DNA of 64,000 nt from Colwellia sp. MB02u-6 (lineage in GTDB: Bacteria > Pseudomonadota > Gammaproteobacteria > Enterobacterales > Alteromonadaceae): assembly GCF_014077095.1 (NCBI RefSeq), contig NZ_JACGVG010000035.1, positions 372,001 through 436,000 on the forward strand. The letters run 5' to 3'. The translations under genes were made by a program, and so were the position numbers. The notes under the pieces are model-generated. The model was not told the DNA's origin. It searched no databases and saw only the letters and a list, made by a program, of their open reading frames with translations. This document shows positions 1-9,548 of this stretch, in pieces. Every line of letters starts with the position of its first letter. Positions within the stretch are counted from its first letter, which is position 1.

Positions 1-732
1 CACGACGCCAATAATTGCTATTTAGATATTCAATCAGGATCTGGTGGTACAGAAGCACAAGATTGGGCAGAAATGCTTATGCGCATGTATTTACGCTGGG
101 GTGAAGCCAATGGTTACAAAACAGAAGCCATCGAAGTTACTGGCGGTGATGTCGCTGGTATTAAAGGTTGTACCATTAAATACACAGGTGAGTATGCTTT
201 TGGTTGGTTACGCACAGAAACCGGTGTGCATCGTTTAGTACGTAAGTCACCCTTTGATTCAAGTGGTCGTCGTCATACCTCGTTTGCTTCTGCGTTTATT
301 TACCCAGAAATAGACGACAATATTGAAATTGATATTAACCCAGCAGATTTACGCATAGACACCTTTCGTGCCTCTGGTGCGGGTGGTCAACATGTTAATA
401 AAACTGATTCTGCCATACGTATTACCCATGAGCCAACCGGTGCAGTAGTAGCTTGTCAGGCTGATCGTTCACAGCATAAAAACCGCGCCACCGCGATGAA
501 ATTGCTAAAAGCTAAATTGTATGAAATGGAAATGCAAAAGCAAAATGAAGGTAAACAAGAATTAGAAGACGGCAAGTCAGATATTGGCTGGGGCAGTCAA
601 ATACGCTCTTATGTTTTAGATGACAGCCGTATCAAAGACTTACGTACCGGCATAGAAAATCGCAATACTCAAGCAGTATTAGATGGTGATTTAAACAAAT
701 TTTTAAAAGCTAGTTTGAAATCTGGCTTATAA
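1..732 (+). CDS. prfB: Peptide chain release factor 2 (3' part)
   Basis: The open frame runs in from the left edge, so the N-terminus and the usual RF2 programmed-frameshift site lie outside the window. RF2 reads UGA and UAA stop codons and triggers peptide release on the ribosome. The SPF tripeptide that sets RF2 codon specificity is visible in [14 protein letters not shown], and the catalytic GGQ loop in [16 protein letters not shown]. The C-terminal alpha/beta domain is complete and ends in LKASLKSGL. It lies 110 bp upstream of lysS in the same direction; a prfB-lysS pair is common in gammaproteobacteria and the two are probably co-transcribed, as no terminator is visible between them. An internal ATG at 73 is not the true start, because conserved RF2 sequence ([15 protein letters not shown]) precedes it. 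Confidence 0.97.
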   Translation, partial: HDANNCYLDIQSGSGGTEAQDWAEMLMRMYLRWGEANGYKTEAIEVTGGDVAGIKGCTIKYTGEYAFGWLRTETGVHRLVRKSPFDSSGRRHTSFASAFIYPEIDDNIEIDINPADLRIDTFRASGAGGQHVNKTDSAIRITHEPTGAVVACQADRSQHKNRATAMKLLKAKLYEMEMQKQNEGKQELEDGKSDIGWGSQIRSYVLDDSRIKDLRTGIENRNTQAVLDGDLNKFLKASLKSGL

Positions 733-842
733 GTACTTAATTAATTTAAACTATTTTTAATAGAATATACCTGTAATAGCATTATTTGAGCGCTAAATAA
801 CTTAGCTTGAATTCCATGTTACGTTAACACACGAGAAATAAA

Positions 843-2384
843 ATGACTGATCAAGCACACCAAGACGAAAATAAATTGATTGCCGAGCGTCGTGGCAAAT
901 TAGCAAAAATTCGAGAAAACTGTCCGGCTAATGGCCACCCTAACAAGTTTGACCGAAAACATTATGCTGCTGATTTGCAAGCTGAACACGGTGAAAAAGA
1001 TAAAGAAACGCTTGAAGCTGAAACCGGTCTTTACAGCATTGCTGGTCGAGTAATGGCAAAACGTGGTCCATTTTTAGTATTACAAGATATGACGGGCCGT
1101 ATTCAGGCTTATGCCCATAAAACGGTGCAAAAAGATATTAAAGAGCGTTGGGGCACTTTAGACATTGGCGATATTATTGGTGTTACCGGTACTATGCATA
1201 TGTCGGGTAAAGGCGACTTATACGTCAATATGGATAAATACGAGCTGTTAACAAAGTCACTGCGTCCATTACCAGAAAAGTTTCATGGCTTATCAGATGT
1301 TGAAACAAAATATCGCCAACGTTACGTTGATTTGATCATCAATGAAGAGACGCGTAACACCTTTAAAATTCGTTCAAAAATTGTTGATGGTATTCGCAAG
1401 TTTTTAACTGACCGTGATTTTATGGAAGTTGAAACACCTATGCTACAAACGATTCCAGGTGGTGCAACGGCGAAACCTTTTGAAACATTCCACAATGCCC
1501 TAGACATTCAAATGTATATGCGTATTGCGCCAGAGCTTTACTTGAAGCGCTTGGTTGTCGGTGGTTTTGAGAAAGTTTTTGAAATTAACCGTAACTTCCG
1601 TAATGAAGGCTTATCATCACGTCATAATCCAGAATTTACCATGATTGAATTCTACCAAGCTTATGCTGATTATCATGACCTAATGAACCTGACTGAAGAA
1701 ATGTTACGTACCCTAGCTGAAGACGTCATGGGCTCAGCGATTATTCGTAATACTGTTAAAAACTCTGACGGTGAAGTCGTAGAAGAGAAGTTCTATGATT
1801 TTGGTCAGTCATTTACTCGTTTGTCTATGGTTGATGCTATTTTACAATATGGTACTGACCTTGATGAAGCGGTTTTACGTGACCCAGAAGCTAATTTTGA
1901 TGCTTTAAAAGCGATGGCAAAACAAGTGGGTGTTAAGGAAACTGAAGCATCTAAAGTCTGGGGTGCTGGTAAGTATGTTTGTGAGATTTTTGAAGAAGTT
2001 GCAGAGCATATGCTGGATCAACCGACCTTTATCACAGAATACCCGTGGGAAGTCTCGCCATTAGCTCGTAGAAATGATGACAACGCATTTATCACTGACC
2101 GTTTTGAGTTTTTCGTTGGTGGTCGTGAACTAGCCAACGGTTTCTCAGAGCTTAATGATGCTGAAGACCAAGCCGCACGTTTTAGAAATCAAGTTGCAGG
2201 TAAAGATGCCGGTGATGACGAAGCCATGCACTTTGACGCTGACTATATTCAAGCCCTTGAATACGGTTTACCACCAACAGCCGGTGAAGGCATTGGTATT
2301 GATCGATTAGTCATGCTATTCACCGATTCACCTACTATTAAAGACGTTATTTTGTTCCCGCATATGCGTCCAATTGCTGAGTAA
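843..2384 (+). CDS. lysS: Lysyl-tRNA synthetase, class II
   Basis: Charges tRNA-Lys with lysine in the cytoplasm. The protein has 513 residues, close to the usual ~505. An N-terminal OB-fold anticodon-binding domain (about residues 60-150, [20 protein letters not shown]) is followed by the class II catalytic core with motif 2 ([20 protein letters not shown]) and motif 3 ([13 protein letters not shown]). The start ATG follows a purine-rich stretch (ACGAGAAATAAA). It follows prfB and is followed by a strong terminator at 2433-2459, so it closes the prfB-lysS unit. Nothing unusual was seen. Confidence 0.98.
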   Translation: MTDQAHQDENKLIAERRGKLAKIRENCPANGHPNKFDRKHYAADLQAEHGEKDKETLEAETGLYSIAGRVMAKRGPFLVLQDMTGRIQAYAHKTVQKDIKERWGTLDIGDIIGVTGTMHMSGKGDLYVNMDKYELLTKSLRPLPEKFHGLSDVETKYRQRYVDLIINEETRNTFKIRSKIVDGIRKFLTDRDFMEVETPMLQTIPGGATAKPFETFHNALDIQMYMRIAPELYLKRLVVGGFEKVFEINRNFRNEGLSSRHNPEFTMIEFYQAYADYHDLMNLTEEMLRTLAEDVMGSAIIRNTVKNSDGEVVEEKFYDFGQSFTRLSMVDAILQYGTDLDEAVLRDPEANFDALKAMAKQVGVKETEASKVWGAGKYVCEIFEEVAEHMLDQPTFITEYPWEVSPLARRNDDNAFITDRFEFFVGGRELANGFSELNDAEDQAARFRNQVAGKDAGDDEAMHFDADYIQALEYGLPPTAGEGIGIDRLVMLFTDSPTIKDVILFPHMRPIAE

Positions 2385-2432
2385 TGCCTACTTGGCGATA
2401 CTAGCTGAATAAGCTGAGTTGAACGCATAATG

Positions 2433-2459
2433 AAAAAAGCACCTAAGGGTGCTTTTTTA
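2433..2459 (+). terminator. Rho-independent terminator of lysS
   Basis: A-run, stem GCACC / GGGTGC around a short TAA loop, then a T-run. It is symmetrical enough to work in both directions. Confidence 0.85.
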
Positions 2460-2874
2460 TCTTCAGGCGTTCTGTCTTTTAAGGTATTAGTGCATATCTG
2501 TCATTATTCCTGTACTGCTCAATAACGACTCTCCCTGTAAAAATAATGGCTGCACAGTACGTTCAGTTTAGCTAATGGTTATTCCCACTTAGTATTTATA
2601 AGCTAGGGTATTTACAATATAAGAAATGTGATTTTTAATAACATAAACATATGCTTAATTTTTTATTAGGCTTTTTTGGGTAGCAATATAATTTTAATCG
2701 CTTTGTTTATCAACTTAGATTGACATAATATAGTGGTCAAAATTAAGTTGTAAATAGCACAAGGGTTATCTAAATGAATAGTTTATATTTGTCTGCATTA
2801 GTGGTGTATTGACAATGTTCTGTTAAATTTAAAGGGATACCGATCAAAATAAGCCAAATATTAGGAGAATTAAA
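2460..2874. other. Intergenic region with no recognised gene
   Basis: This AT-rich stretch between the lysS terminator and the YkvA-like gene has no long frame and no RNA fold that I recognise. Promoter elements for the downstream gene must lie here; a TTGACA at 2809-2814 has no convincing -10 at normal spacing. Confidence 0.4.
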
Positions 2875-3423
2875 ATGGCATTTGAAGTTACCTTTGAATT
2901 AAAAGAGTCAGATTTAGAGTATTTTCGTGATGTGATGCGAGAATCCAAATCAGAAGCAAAAAATTTAACTGAAGCAGAAATCTTAGCTAATGCAAAAAGC
3001 CTGAGTAAAGACATTCAAGTTGATGTGCCGCTATTTGTCAGTGAAAGAATTAAAAAATTAGCAATCTTAGTCGCGATGATTGAAGATTCGGAGTGGAAAA
3101 TACCTGACCAAGAGCGGGCTGATGTATTAAGTGCTTTGGCCTATTTTAGTGATCCTGAGGATTTAGTACCTGATCATATTCCGGTTTTAGGTTTCTTAGA
3201 TGATGCCATCATGATTGAGCTAGTTGTCGAAGAACTTAAAGATAACATCGAGGCTTTCTTAGAGTTTTGTCACTACCGAAAGCGTGAAGAAGGTCGTCAT
3301 AGCGACGATACTATTACTCGAGATGAGTGGTTAGAAGCTAAACGAAAAGAGTTGCACAGTAGAATGAGAAATCGCCGTTCAGGTCGCAGTAGTTCTCGTT
3401 CAGGCTTTCGTTCAGTGTTTTAA
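2875..3423 (+). CDS. YkvA/DUF1232-family protein
   Basis: A 182-residue protein with a DUF1232 (YkvA) signature in its middle: about residues 80-125 contain the segments SALAYFSDPEDLVPDHIP and LGFLDDAIMIELVVEEL, typical of this family of small, probably membrane-associated proteins of unknown function. The N-terminal third is charged and helical. The C-terminus is strongly basic (RMRNRRSGRSSSRSGFRS) and might bind nucleic acid or phospholipid; that is inference. The start follows a good Shine-Dalgarno (TTAGGAGAATTAAA). It is a single-gene unit closed by the terminator at 3463-3489. Confidence 0.8.
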   Translation: MAFEVTFELKESDLEYFRDVMRESKSEAKNLTEAEILANAKSLSKDIQVDVPLFVSERIKKLAILVAMIEDSEWKIPDQERADVLSALAYFSDPEDLVPDHIPVLGFLDDAIMIELVVEELKDNIEAFLEFCHYRKREEGRHSDDTITRDEWLEAKRKELHSRMRNRRSGRSSSRSGFRSVF

Positions 3424-3462
3424 TTGAAAACGGGCCAGTTTACTTTATTGAACTCAAGGTCT

Positions 3463-3489
3463 GAAAAAGCCACAGTAAGTGGCTTTTTC
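3463..3489 (+). terminator. Rho-independent terminator
   Basis: Perfect 11-bp stem GAAAAAGCCAC / GTGGCTTTTTC with a 5-nt loop. It is palindromic in base content and could also stop the leftward ampG transcript. Confidence 0.8.
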
Positions 3490-3512
3490 AATTTTCAAGA
3501 CAGCTAGATGAA

Positions 3513-3683
3513 TTAATGCGTAATAAATAGCATTAAAATGAAAAAAGCGATAATAGTAGCGTTAAAAGCAAAGATATAACCAAAGCCTTTTAAGCCCTGT
3601 TTAATAGTGTAATTATTACTGCTTAAATACCAATACCAAATAGCGCTCATGAGTATAGGGATGAGAAAAAATAGTTGAATCAT
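3513..3683 (-). CDS. Small two-helix membrane protein downstream of ampG
   Basis: A 56-residue protein starting at MIQLFFLIPILMSAIW with two hydrophobic segments (about residues 2-18 and 32-54) separated by a short polar loop. I chose the ATG at 3683 because a strong Shine-Dalgarno (CAGGAGATAGCG) lies just upstream, inside the end of ampG; longer readings in this frame overlap ampG and look like noise. The start lies 2 nt past the ampG stop, so translation is probably coupled. Function unknown. Confidence 0.65.
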   Translation of the reverse strand: MIQLFFLIPILMSAIWYWYLSSNNYTIKQGLKGFGYIFAFNATIIAFFILMLFITH

Positions 3684-3685
3684 GT

Positions 3686-4945
3686 TTACGCTATCTCCTG
3701 CGTTACTGTTTTTGATGGCTCGCGCCATGGTGCCACTTTTAATAGCATTAACATACCGGGTATTGCTAATGCCGTGCATATAAAGTAAAAGTTAGTCCAA
3801 CCTATTTGCTCAACAATAACACCCGTGGTGGCATTGGCAAATGTTCTTGGCAGTGCTGTTAATGCGGTAAATAATGCAAATTGTGTTGCTGCAAATGCTG
3901 GGTTAGTGGCTCTGGCAATAAAAGCGGTGAAGGCTGCTGTGCCAAGACCAACACCCAAATACTCAAAGCCCATAGCGACAGCTAAAGCGTAGGTGTTGTG
4001 GCCAATTTCTGCGAGGGCTGCAAAACCTAGTATACTTATTATTTGAACAAAACCAAACAACCAAAGTGCACGATTAATACTTAATTTAATCATTACGATA
4101 CCACCAACAGCCAAACCTATAGTCATAGCAATCAATGACGCTGTTTTAGCCACCACACCTATCTCAGTTTTAGTAAAGCCTAAGTCGATAAAAAATGGTG
4201 TTTGTAAAGCGGTTGCCATACTATCGCCGAGTTTATATAAAAACAAAAAAGCGAGAATTTGTAGCGCAGACTTTGTACCTTCTCTATTAATAAAGTCTTT
4301 AAACGGTAAAACAACGGCTTGCTGTAATGTTTTTGGTGCTTGGGCTGTGTTATTAAGCTCTTTAATTGAAAGACTCAAGATAACGCCTATTAGCATAAAC
4401 GCGGCGACAATAATAAACACCGCTTGCCAACTGATATGGTCAGAAAGAATAAAGGCCAACGAACCCGGCACTAAACCAGAAAGCCGGTAAGCTTGTACGT
4501 GAATAGAGTTACCTAGGCCAAGTTCATGCTCAGGCAGTAACTCTCGACGATAGGCATCTAGTACAATATCTTGACTAGCACTAAAAAAGGCCACTGCGGC
4601 TGCTAGGTAGGCAACATTCCAGATATTCATTACGGGGTCAACAAAACCAAAACCTGCAATAGAGAACAGCAATAATACCTGGGTGAGTAACATCCAACTG
4701 CGGCGGCGTCCTAGTACCGGTAATGAATATCGGTCCATTAACGGAGACCAAATGAATTTCCATACGTAGGGAATGCCGATCAAGGAAAACAAACCAATTT
4801 CAGTAAGACTAACACCCTCTGAGCGTAACCAACCCGGGACCAGTTGATAAAGAATAAACAAAGGCAGTCCGGAGCTAAAGCCAGTGAATATACAAATTAG
4901 CATGCGGCGATTGAGTATTGCTTGTTTAAAGGTCGGGGATTGCAT
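3686..4945 (-). CDS. ampG: AmpG-family muropeptide permease (MFS)
   Basis: A 419-residue inner-membrane transporter with about 12 predicted hydrophobic segments. The N-terminus (RMLICIFTGFSSGLPLFIL) and the conserved LTEIGLFSLIGIPYVWKFIWSP segment are typical of AmpG, the PAT-family importer of GlcNAc-anhydroMurNAc peptides used in peptidoglycan recycling. The DIVLDAYRRE segment after the fourth hydrophobic region is also characteristic. In E. coli ampG is next to yajG and bolA; all three lie within 6 kb here, although in a rearranged order, which supports the call. Confidence 0.9.
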   Translation of the reverse strand: MQSPTFKQAILNRRMLICIFTGFSSGLPLFILYQLVPGWLRSEGVSLTEIGLFSLIGIPYVWKFIWSPLMDRYSLPVLGRRRSWMLLTQVLLLFSIAGFGFVDPVMNIWNVAYLAAAVAFFSASQDIVLDAYRRELLPEHELGLGNSIHVQAYRLSGLVPGSLAFILSDHISWQAVFIIVAAFMLIGVILSLSIKELNNTAQAPKTLQQAVVLPFKDFINREGTKSALQILAFLFLYKLGDSMATALQTPFFIDLGFTKTEIGVVAKTASLIAMTIGLAVGGIVMIKLSINRALWLFGFVQIISILGFAALAEIGHNTYALAVAMGFEYLGVGLGTAAFTAFIARATNPAFAATQFALFTALTALPRTFANATTGVIVEQIGWTNFYFICTALAIPGMLMLLKVAPWREPSKTVTQEIA

Positions 4946-5082
4946 TGCTCAAAGCCTAATGAATGCGAGAATATAATGTTGTAAGGCTATCAAAATGTAT
5001 TAGTAAACAGAAGTGTAATATCTTGAAACAGGCAATTAGTTATTACCGATTACCTGTGGGTTTTGGTTTTAAGCTTATAATA

Positions 5083-5412
5083 TTAAGGTATTGGGCGCCA
5101 ACCTATGCAATCGATAGGATAACTGCCGGTTCCAGAGAAAAACTCTAAACAGGTGGATATCTCACTTTTAAAGTATAAATCACGTTCAAGGTCATTAGCA
5201 CTGTGCAAACTAAATTCATGCATTATATGCCAAAATACACGTTCTCTAGCATTATTGGGCGTTTCGTCACAGACCTGAAGTAAAGTCCATTCTGCCATGG
5301 TGTTTTCGACAAATTTATCAAGCTCAGTGTAGTGCAGAGAATGATTAATAACCGCGGTAATATAGGCCCTGATTTGTGTGATTTTTTCATTGATAAACTG
5401 CTCAATTATCAT
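5083..5412 (-). CDS. Conserved-looking hypothetical protein
   Basis: 109 residues, acidic, no signal peptide or membrane segment. The central part (AEWTLLQVCDETPNNARERVFWHIMHEF) looks helical and well composed, and the C-terminus has the compact motif GSYPIDCIGWRPIP. I do not recognise the family. The start MIIEQFINEKITQIRAYI is preceded by AGGAACATC, an acceptable ribosome site. It is transcribed in the same direction as the cyclophilin-yajG-rlmG group but separated from it by 320 bp, so it may have its own promoter. Confidence 0.6.
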   Translation of the reverse strand: MIIEQFINEKITQIRAYITAVINHSLHYTELDKFVENTMAEWTLLQVCDETPNNARERVFWHIMHEFSLHSANDLERDLYFKSEISTCLEFFSGTGSYPIDCIGWRPIP

Positions 5413-5734
5413 GATGTTCCTTTTTTCGAAATGTAGCTAATAAAGTGGCTTAGCTCTGATATATAATTCTGGTATATAAGGGGGTTGCTCACCTTGTAAT
5501 ATTTTTTGATGCTGTTTTAGTTATCGTAGATAAAACTAAAATTGTCAACGTTGACCTGTTGTTCAATTGTGACTTATGGGGGGTGTTAAAAGGCGATTTA
5601 GTATCCAAAAAACTATTTGAAAAGTGTGTTTTATAGCAAGTTAATGTTATTTATCATCTATTTTATTATATAAGAAGGGGGCTTATAAAAACCAATAAGC
5701 CCAGTATATAATGAATCAACTTCAGATAAGTGCT
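5413..5734. other. Intergenic region with no recognised gene
   Basis: AT-rich spacer between two leftward genes. It carries a repeated GGTATATAA-like stretch near 5458-5482 and short T- and G-runs; I see no gene or clear terminator. Confidence 0.35.
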
Positions 5735-6316
5735 TTAGAGGGCAGGCAATAAAATAGCCTTGATTAACATGATAGGTTCAATAGGCACATCTTCCCAGCC
5801 CATTTCGCCATTATAATCTGTTTTCACTAAGGCCATGGCATCTACGACTGCTTGACCTTCCACGATGGCACCAAAAACCGCATAACCCCAATGTCTGCCG
5901 GGGTCTAAACTGCTATTATCTGCAACGTTGAAAAAAAATTGTCTATTAGCGGTATGAGGACGGTTTTCTTTTGCCATGGCAATCGTGCCTATGACATTTT
6001 TTAAACCATTGCCTGACTCATTTATGATGGTGTTATCGACCTTTTTAAGTTCAAAGTTTTGGCTATAGCCTCCGCCTTGGACAATAAACTCAGGCACAAT
6101 ACGATGAAAAATAGTGTTGTTGTATTCGCCTCTAACTACATAGGTTAAAAAATTATCGACAGTAATGGGAGCGCGTATTCTATCAAGCTCTACAATAATG
6201 GTGCCCATTGAGGTTTCTAATTTAACCTGTGGGAATAAATTATCAGGATCAATGGCTAAATTTTTGGCACTACAGGTGAATGAAAGTAATAATAATATCA
6301 CTGAAAAATTTTTCAT
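5735..6316 (-). CDS. Cyclophilin-type peptidyl-prolyl isomerase, exported
   Basis: 193 residues. An N-terminal signal peptide (MKNFSVILLLLSFTCSA) precedes a single cyclophilin domain with family landmarks: VKLETSMGTIIVELD, the catalytic region YNNTIFHRIVPEFIVQGGGYS (Arg and Phe of FHR present), and AMAKENRPHTANRQFFFNV. It catalyses cis-trans isomerisation of prolyl bonds, here most likely in the periplasm (PpiA-like). It lies 29 bp downstream of yajG and is probably co-transcribed with yajG and rlmG. Nothing catalytic appears missing. Confidence 0.9.
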   Translation of the reverse strand: MKNFSVILLLLSFTCSAKNLAIDPDNLFPQVKLETSMGTIIVELDRIRAPITVDNFLTYVVRGEYNNTIFHRIVPEFIVQGGGYSQNFELKKVDNTIINESGNGLKNVIGTIAMAKENRPHTANRQFFFNVADNSSLDPGRHWGYAVFGAIVEGQAVVDAMALVKTDYNGEMGWEDVPIEPIMLIKAILLPAL

Positions 6317-6345
6317 TATGGCTCTCTCGATATTAAGTTATTGTG

Positions 6346-6915
6346 CTATTGAATAAACTGCTGTAACTCTTCGCTTTGCACTATTTGCCTTAATAACTTT
6401 GTCAGTTGTTGGTTAAAGTCGCGCTCTAATACCGCAAGGTCTGCTTTTAGAGGGCCATTGCTGGTACCGGTAATTTTAAATGTTTTTGTTAAGGTGTTTT
6501 TACCATTATTGATAACCACACGAAAGCTCATTTGATTACTGGCACTGTATTTTAACAGTTGTTGTTGCACACTGACCAAGGCATTGTCGATAATAACATC
6601 CACTTGATTAACGGCTAGCGGCTTTATTTGCAGACCATTAGCTATTAATGCGGGGGTAAGTGCTGTAGATACAATATCCACTATGCGCTGTTGAGGTGAA
6701 TACAACTGTGTGGCTTCGCCGGCACGTAAAATTTGCACGACATGGTTTGAGCGGCGCAAATCACTAAAGCGTAATTGCACTTGCTTTTGTTGAAATGCAT
6801 CACTGCTACCTAGATTGATTTCAGGGCTGACAATAACCTGCTTTATTGGCGAACTACAGGCAAATAACAAGGTAGTAGCGCTTAAAAGTAGCAACTTTAT
6901 TATACTTGGTTTCAT
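6346..6915 (-). CDS. yajG: YajG-family lipoprotein
   Basis: 189 residues with a lipoprotein signal (LLLLSATTLLFAC, lipobox LFAC, Cys20). The mature part matches the YajG layout: a SPEINLG start, an N-terminal beta-rich region, the QRIVDIVSTALTPALIANGL helix and a C-terminal domain ending in a helical tail. YajG is an outer-membrane lipoprotein of unclear role, genetically linked to ampG and bolA in enterobacteria; both are nearby here. The gene lies 30 bp after rlmG and 29 bp before the cyclophilin gene. Confidence 0.85.
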   Translation of the reverse strand: MKPSIIKLLLLSATTLLFACSSPIKQVIVSPEINLGSSDAFQQKQVQLRFSDLRRSNHVVQILRAGEATQLYSPQQRIVDIVSTALTPALIANGLQIKPLAVNQVDVIIDNALVSVQQQLLKYSASNQMSFRVVINNGKNTLTKTFKITGTSNGPLKADLAVLERDFNQQLTKLLRQIVQSEELQQFIQ

Positions 6916-6945
6916 CTTATATCCTTTAGCGTTAAAGCTAAAAAA

Positions 6946-8085
6946 TTAACGCTTTATTGCTGAAATAGTGACAAACTTTTCGTTACTGGCAATCAATTTT
7001 TCATTGCCAAAAATACGTTGTAATTTTATATGATAACCCAGTTGACGATTGCCAATAATGCGCAATTCACCCCCTTTTTTCAATACTCGGTGACTGTCTT
7101 TAAACATCTGCCACGCGATATGATCTGTGGTGGCGGTTTGTTGATGAAATGGCGGGTTACATAATACAAGATCAACACTGCCGCCCTCAACACTGGTTAA
7201 ACAATCGTTGACTTGAAAATGGCACTGTTCAATAGCTTTGGGTAAGTTTTCAGTCATATTTAATTTTGCTGATGCGATCGCCATGTAAGACTCATCGATA
7301 AAGTGCACTTGCGCTGCAGGCTGCTTTGATAATACCTGTAAGCCAATAACACCATTGCCACAACCTAGGTCGATAACCTCAGTGTTTGCAGCAACATTGG
7401 GTAAGTTTTCCATAAAATAACGCGCGCCAATATCGAGTTTTTCTCGAGCATAAACGTTAGCGTGATTATGCAGGGTAAAATCAGTATTTTCTAATGGCCA
7501 TGAAGTTGGAAATACCGCCGATAATGCCTTGTCATTATCGAGTTGACTAAAAACTAGTCGGGCTTTTTTTACCGCTAATGATGTTGTCGTTGTGCCTAAG
7601 TAATTTTCAAACAATTTAAGTGTCGAACTGTGAATTTCCTTAGCGCGATCGCAGGCGATAAAAATAACATCTTTACTGAGCTGTTGTTTTATTTTGCTCA
7701 GTTGTTGGCAAAGTAGGCCTTTGCTTTTTGGAATTTTATAAAGCACGATATCAATATCGCTAGGTAAATCATCTAGGCTGCTCAGCAGGGTAATATTTTC
7801 TTCTGATAAACCATTTTGCTCTAGGTTAAGTTCAATACCTTGATGACTTAAAAATGAGTCACTAACACAATACAACTTCTGCTCAGTTAAGTTGCAGCTT
7901 ATAGCACCAAAACTATCATTAAAAATAAGAATGTTTTGTTTTGAGCTAGTTAATAGCTGTTGCTCTACATAACTAATGATATATTCATCAGCGGCGTCCC
8001 ATGCTTGCAAGCTTCGATTGACTTGGCCGGTTGGAAAACGATCGAGAAATAGGTTTTTGTCATTGAGAATAAAAGGGCTGATCAT
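6946..8085 (-). CDS. rlmG: 23S rRNA (guanine-1835-N2)-methyltransferase
   Basis: 379 residues in the RlmG arrangement: an N-terminal non-catalytic methyltransferase-like half and a C-terminal SAM-binding domain. The SAM loop VIDLGCGNGVIGL (about residue 240) and the catalytic NPPF motif (LCNPPFHQQ) are clear. The conserved N-terminal start FPTGQVNRSLQAWDAADEYI also fits. The enzyme methylates G1835 of 23S rRNA. It is first in a leftward group with yajG and the cyclophilin gene and is divergent from the alkB-like gene, sharing a ~100-bp promoter region. Confidence 0.92.
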   Translation of the reverse strand: MISPFILNDKNLFLDRFPTGQVNRSLQAWDAADEYIISYVEQQLLTSSKQNILIFNDSFGAISCNLTEQKLYCVSDSFLSHQGIELNLEQNGLSEENITLLSSLDDLPSDIDIVLYKIPKSKGLLCQQLSKIKQQLSKDVIFIACDRAKEIHSSTLKLFENYLGTTTTSLAVKKARLVFSQLDNDKALSAVFPTSWPLENTDFTLHNHANVYAREKLDIGARYFMENLPNVAANTEVIDLGCGNGVIGLQVLSKQPAAQVHFIDESYMAIASAKLNMTENLPKAIEQCHFQVNDCLTSVEGGSVDLVLCNPPFHQQTATTDHIAWQMFKDSHRVLKKGGELRIIGNRQLGYHIKLQRIFGNEKLIASNEKFVTISAIKR

Positions 8086-8187
8086 AGTGATAAATACTTA
8101 GTTGGCGTTACTGATATTGTGACAAAATTTATCACTACGAGCTAGTTAATTGCGGATTTTATCGAGATAATAGCGTTAAATAAGACA

Positions 8188-8799
8188 ATGTCATCTTTAA
8201 AACATCATAAGGAAGCTATTGGTTTGAAAATACTATCTCCAGACGCTGATATAGATTATATCGAAAACTTTTATGCTCCAGATAAAGCACAACTGTTTTT
8301 TCACCAATTGGAACAAAAGTTAGCTTGGCGCCATGATGATATTAAAATGTTTGGCAAAGTGATGAAAATACCAAGATTACAAGCTTGGTATGGTGATAAT
8401 AATCTTAGTTATCGTTATTCAAATATGACCCTAATAGCCCAACCTTGGACAGAAAGTTTACGAGCACTAAAAGCGAAAGTTAGCGACTATTGTGACCATG
8501 AATTTAATGCGGTATTAGCAAATCTATACCGTAATCAACATGACAGTGTCGGCTGGCATAGTGATGATGAGCCTGAATTAGGTCTAATGCCAACTATCGC
8601 CTCGTTATCTTTTGGTGCAGAACGTGAATTTCAACTTAAACATATTATTACTAAAGAAAAAATAAACATTGTGCTTACTCCGGGTAGCTTACTGATTATG
8701 CGAGGAAATACACAGCAATATTGGCAACACTGCCTACCTAAAAGAACTAAGGAAATAGCGCCACGTATCAACCTGACCTTTCGAAAAATATGCCTCTAA
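8188..8799 (+). CDS. AlkB-like 2-oxoglutarate/Fe(II) dioxygenase
   Basis: 203 residues of the AlkB-like family, which repairs alkylated bases by oxidative demethylation. The iron ligands are visible: HxD in VGWHSDDEPELG and the distal His in QQYWQHCLPK; the 2-oxoglutarate-binding arginines sit in PRINLTFRK. The YRNQHDSVGWHSD segment and SLSFGAEREFQLKH are typical of the ALKBH2/3-like bacterial branch rather than E. coli AlkB itself. Closest in type to proteins simply called alpha-ketoglutarate-dependent dioxygenase AlkB. No SOS or Ada box was recognised upstream. Confidence 0.88.
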   Translation: MSSLKHHKEAIGLKILSPDADIDYIENFYAPDKAQLFFHQLEQKLAWRHDDIKMFGKVMKIPRLQAWYGDNNLSYRYSNMTLIAQPWTESLRALKAKVSDYCDHEFNAVLANLYRNQHDSVGWHSDDEPELGLMPTIASLSFGAEREFQLKHIITKEKINIVLTPGSLLIMRGNTQQYWQHCLPKRTKEIAPRINLTFRKICL

Positions 8800-8946
8800 G
8801 GTTTATTTTTGCAATTTTCAAAAGACTTAAATAGTAAGAGTAATATTTAAAATAACGCTGTCAGTCGTCCAGATAGATGGCATAATTATCAGTAACGACT
8901 AAAATTAAAACTGATCCATTAGCTGATCAACCTTAGGAAAAATATT

Positions 8947-9270
8947 ATGATAATCGAAGCTATTATTGAAGAAAAACTACTTGCTGCTTTTTCACCACTT
9001 CATCTCGATGTAATTAATGAAAGTCATATGCATAATGTTGCACCGGGTAGCGAGTCGCACTTTAAAGTGATTATTGTTTCAGATGAATTTGAAGGCGAAC
9101 GTTTGATTAAGCGCCATCGCGCCATCAACACATTATTAGCGACAGAGCTTGCAGATAAAATACATGCACTAGCTCTACATACTTACACTGAAAAAGAGTG
9201 GAAAAACTATTATGCTGAGAATACACCCTTATCACCTAAATGCTTAGGTGGTAGCAAAAAAACAGGATAA
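8947..9270 (+). CDS. bolA: BolA-family transcriptional/redox regulator
   Basis: 107 residues. The BolA fold is complete: [40 protein letters not shown] includes the conserved His residues that co-bind a 2Fe-2S cluster with monothiol glutaredoxins, and the helix-turn-helix-like [21 protein letters not shown] follows. BolA proteins affect morphology, biofilm formation and iron-sulfur trafficking. The start follows TTAGGAAAAAT. A terminator at 9315-9343 closes the gene. Confidence 0.93.
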   Translation: MIIEAIIEEKLLAAFSPLHLDVINESHMHNVAPGSESHFKVIIVSDEFEGERLIKRHRAINTLLATELADKIHALALHTYTEKEWKNYYAENTPLSPKCLGGSKKTG

Positions 9271-9314
9271 ATTATCCGGCTATCCCTGATAAATAACTTA
9301 CTATTATATTCTGC

Positions 9315-9343
9315 ACCGTTAATGTCATATTAGCGGTTTTTTT
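9315..9343 (+). terminator. Terminator of bolA
   Basis: 9-bp stem ACCGTTAAT / ATTAGCGGT (one G-T pair), 5-nt loop, T-run. Confidence 0.75.
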
Positions 9344-9429
9344 ATGTACAGGATTTACGTTATGCAGCGTTCACATGGATGTGAAAGAGCAGCGATGTAC
9401 AGGATTTAGGCTATGCAGCGGTCATATGG
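9344..9429 (+). repeat. Two imperfect copies of a ~35-bp sequence
   Basis: ATGTACAGGATTTACG... at 9344-9378 recurs with few changes at 9395-9429, 51 bp apart. A weakly similar stretch (TGTACAAC, GCTGCGATGG) lies near 29670-29695. It may be a family of dispersed intergenic repeats in this genome. Confidence 0.5.
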
Positions 9430-9548
9430 CAGTTCCTAGCCATCTAGGTAATCGCTCTATTGAGTGGCTATAGCTATGTAAAAATATGGCTCCACGGTAT
9501 TAGTAGAGCCATGATCGCCGATATAAAAGATCCTTGATGCGTAAGCTA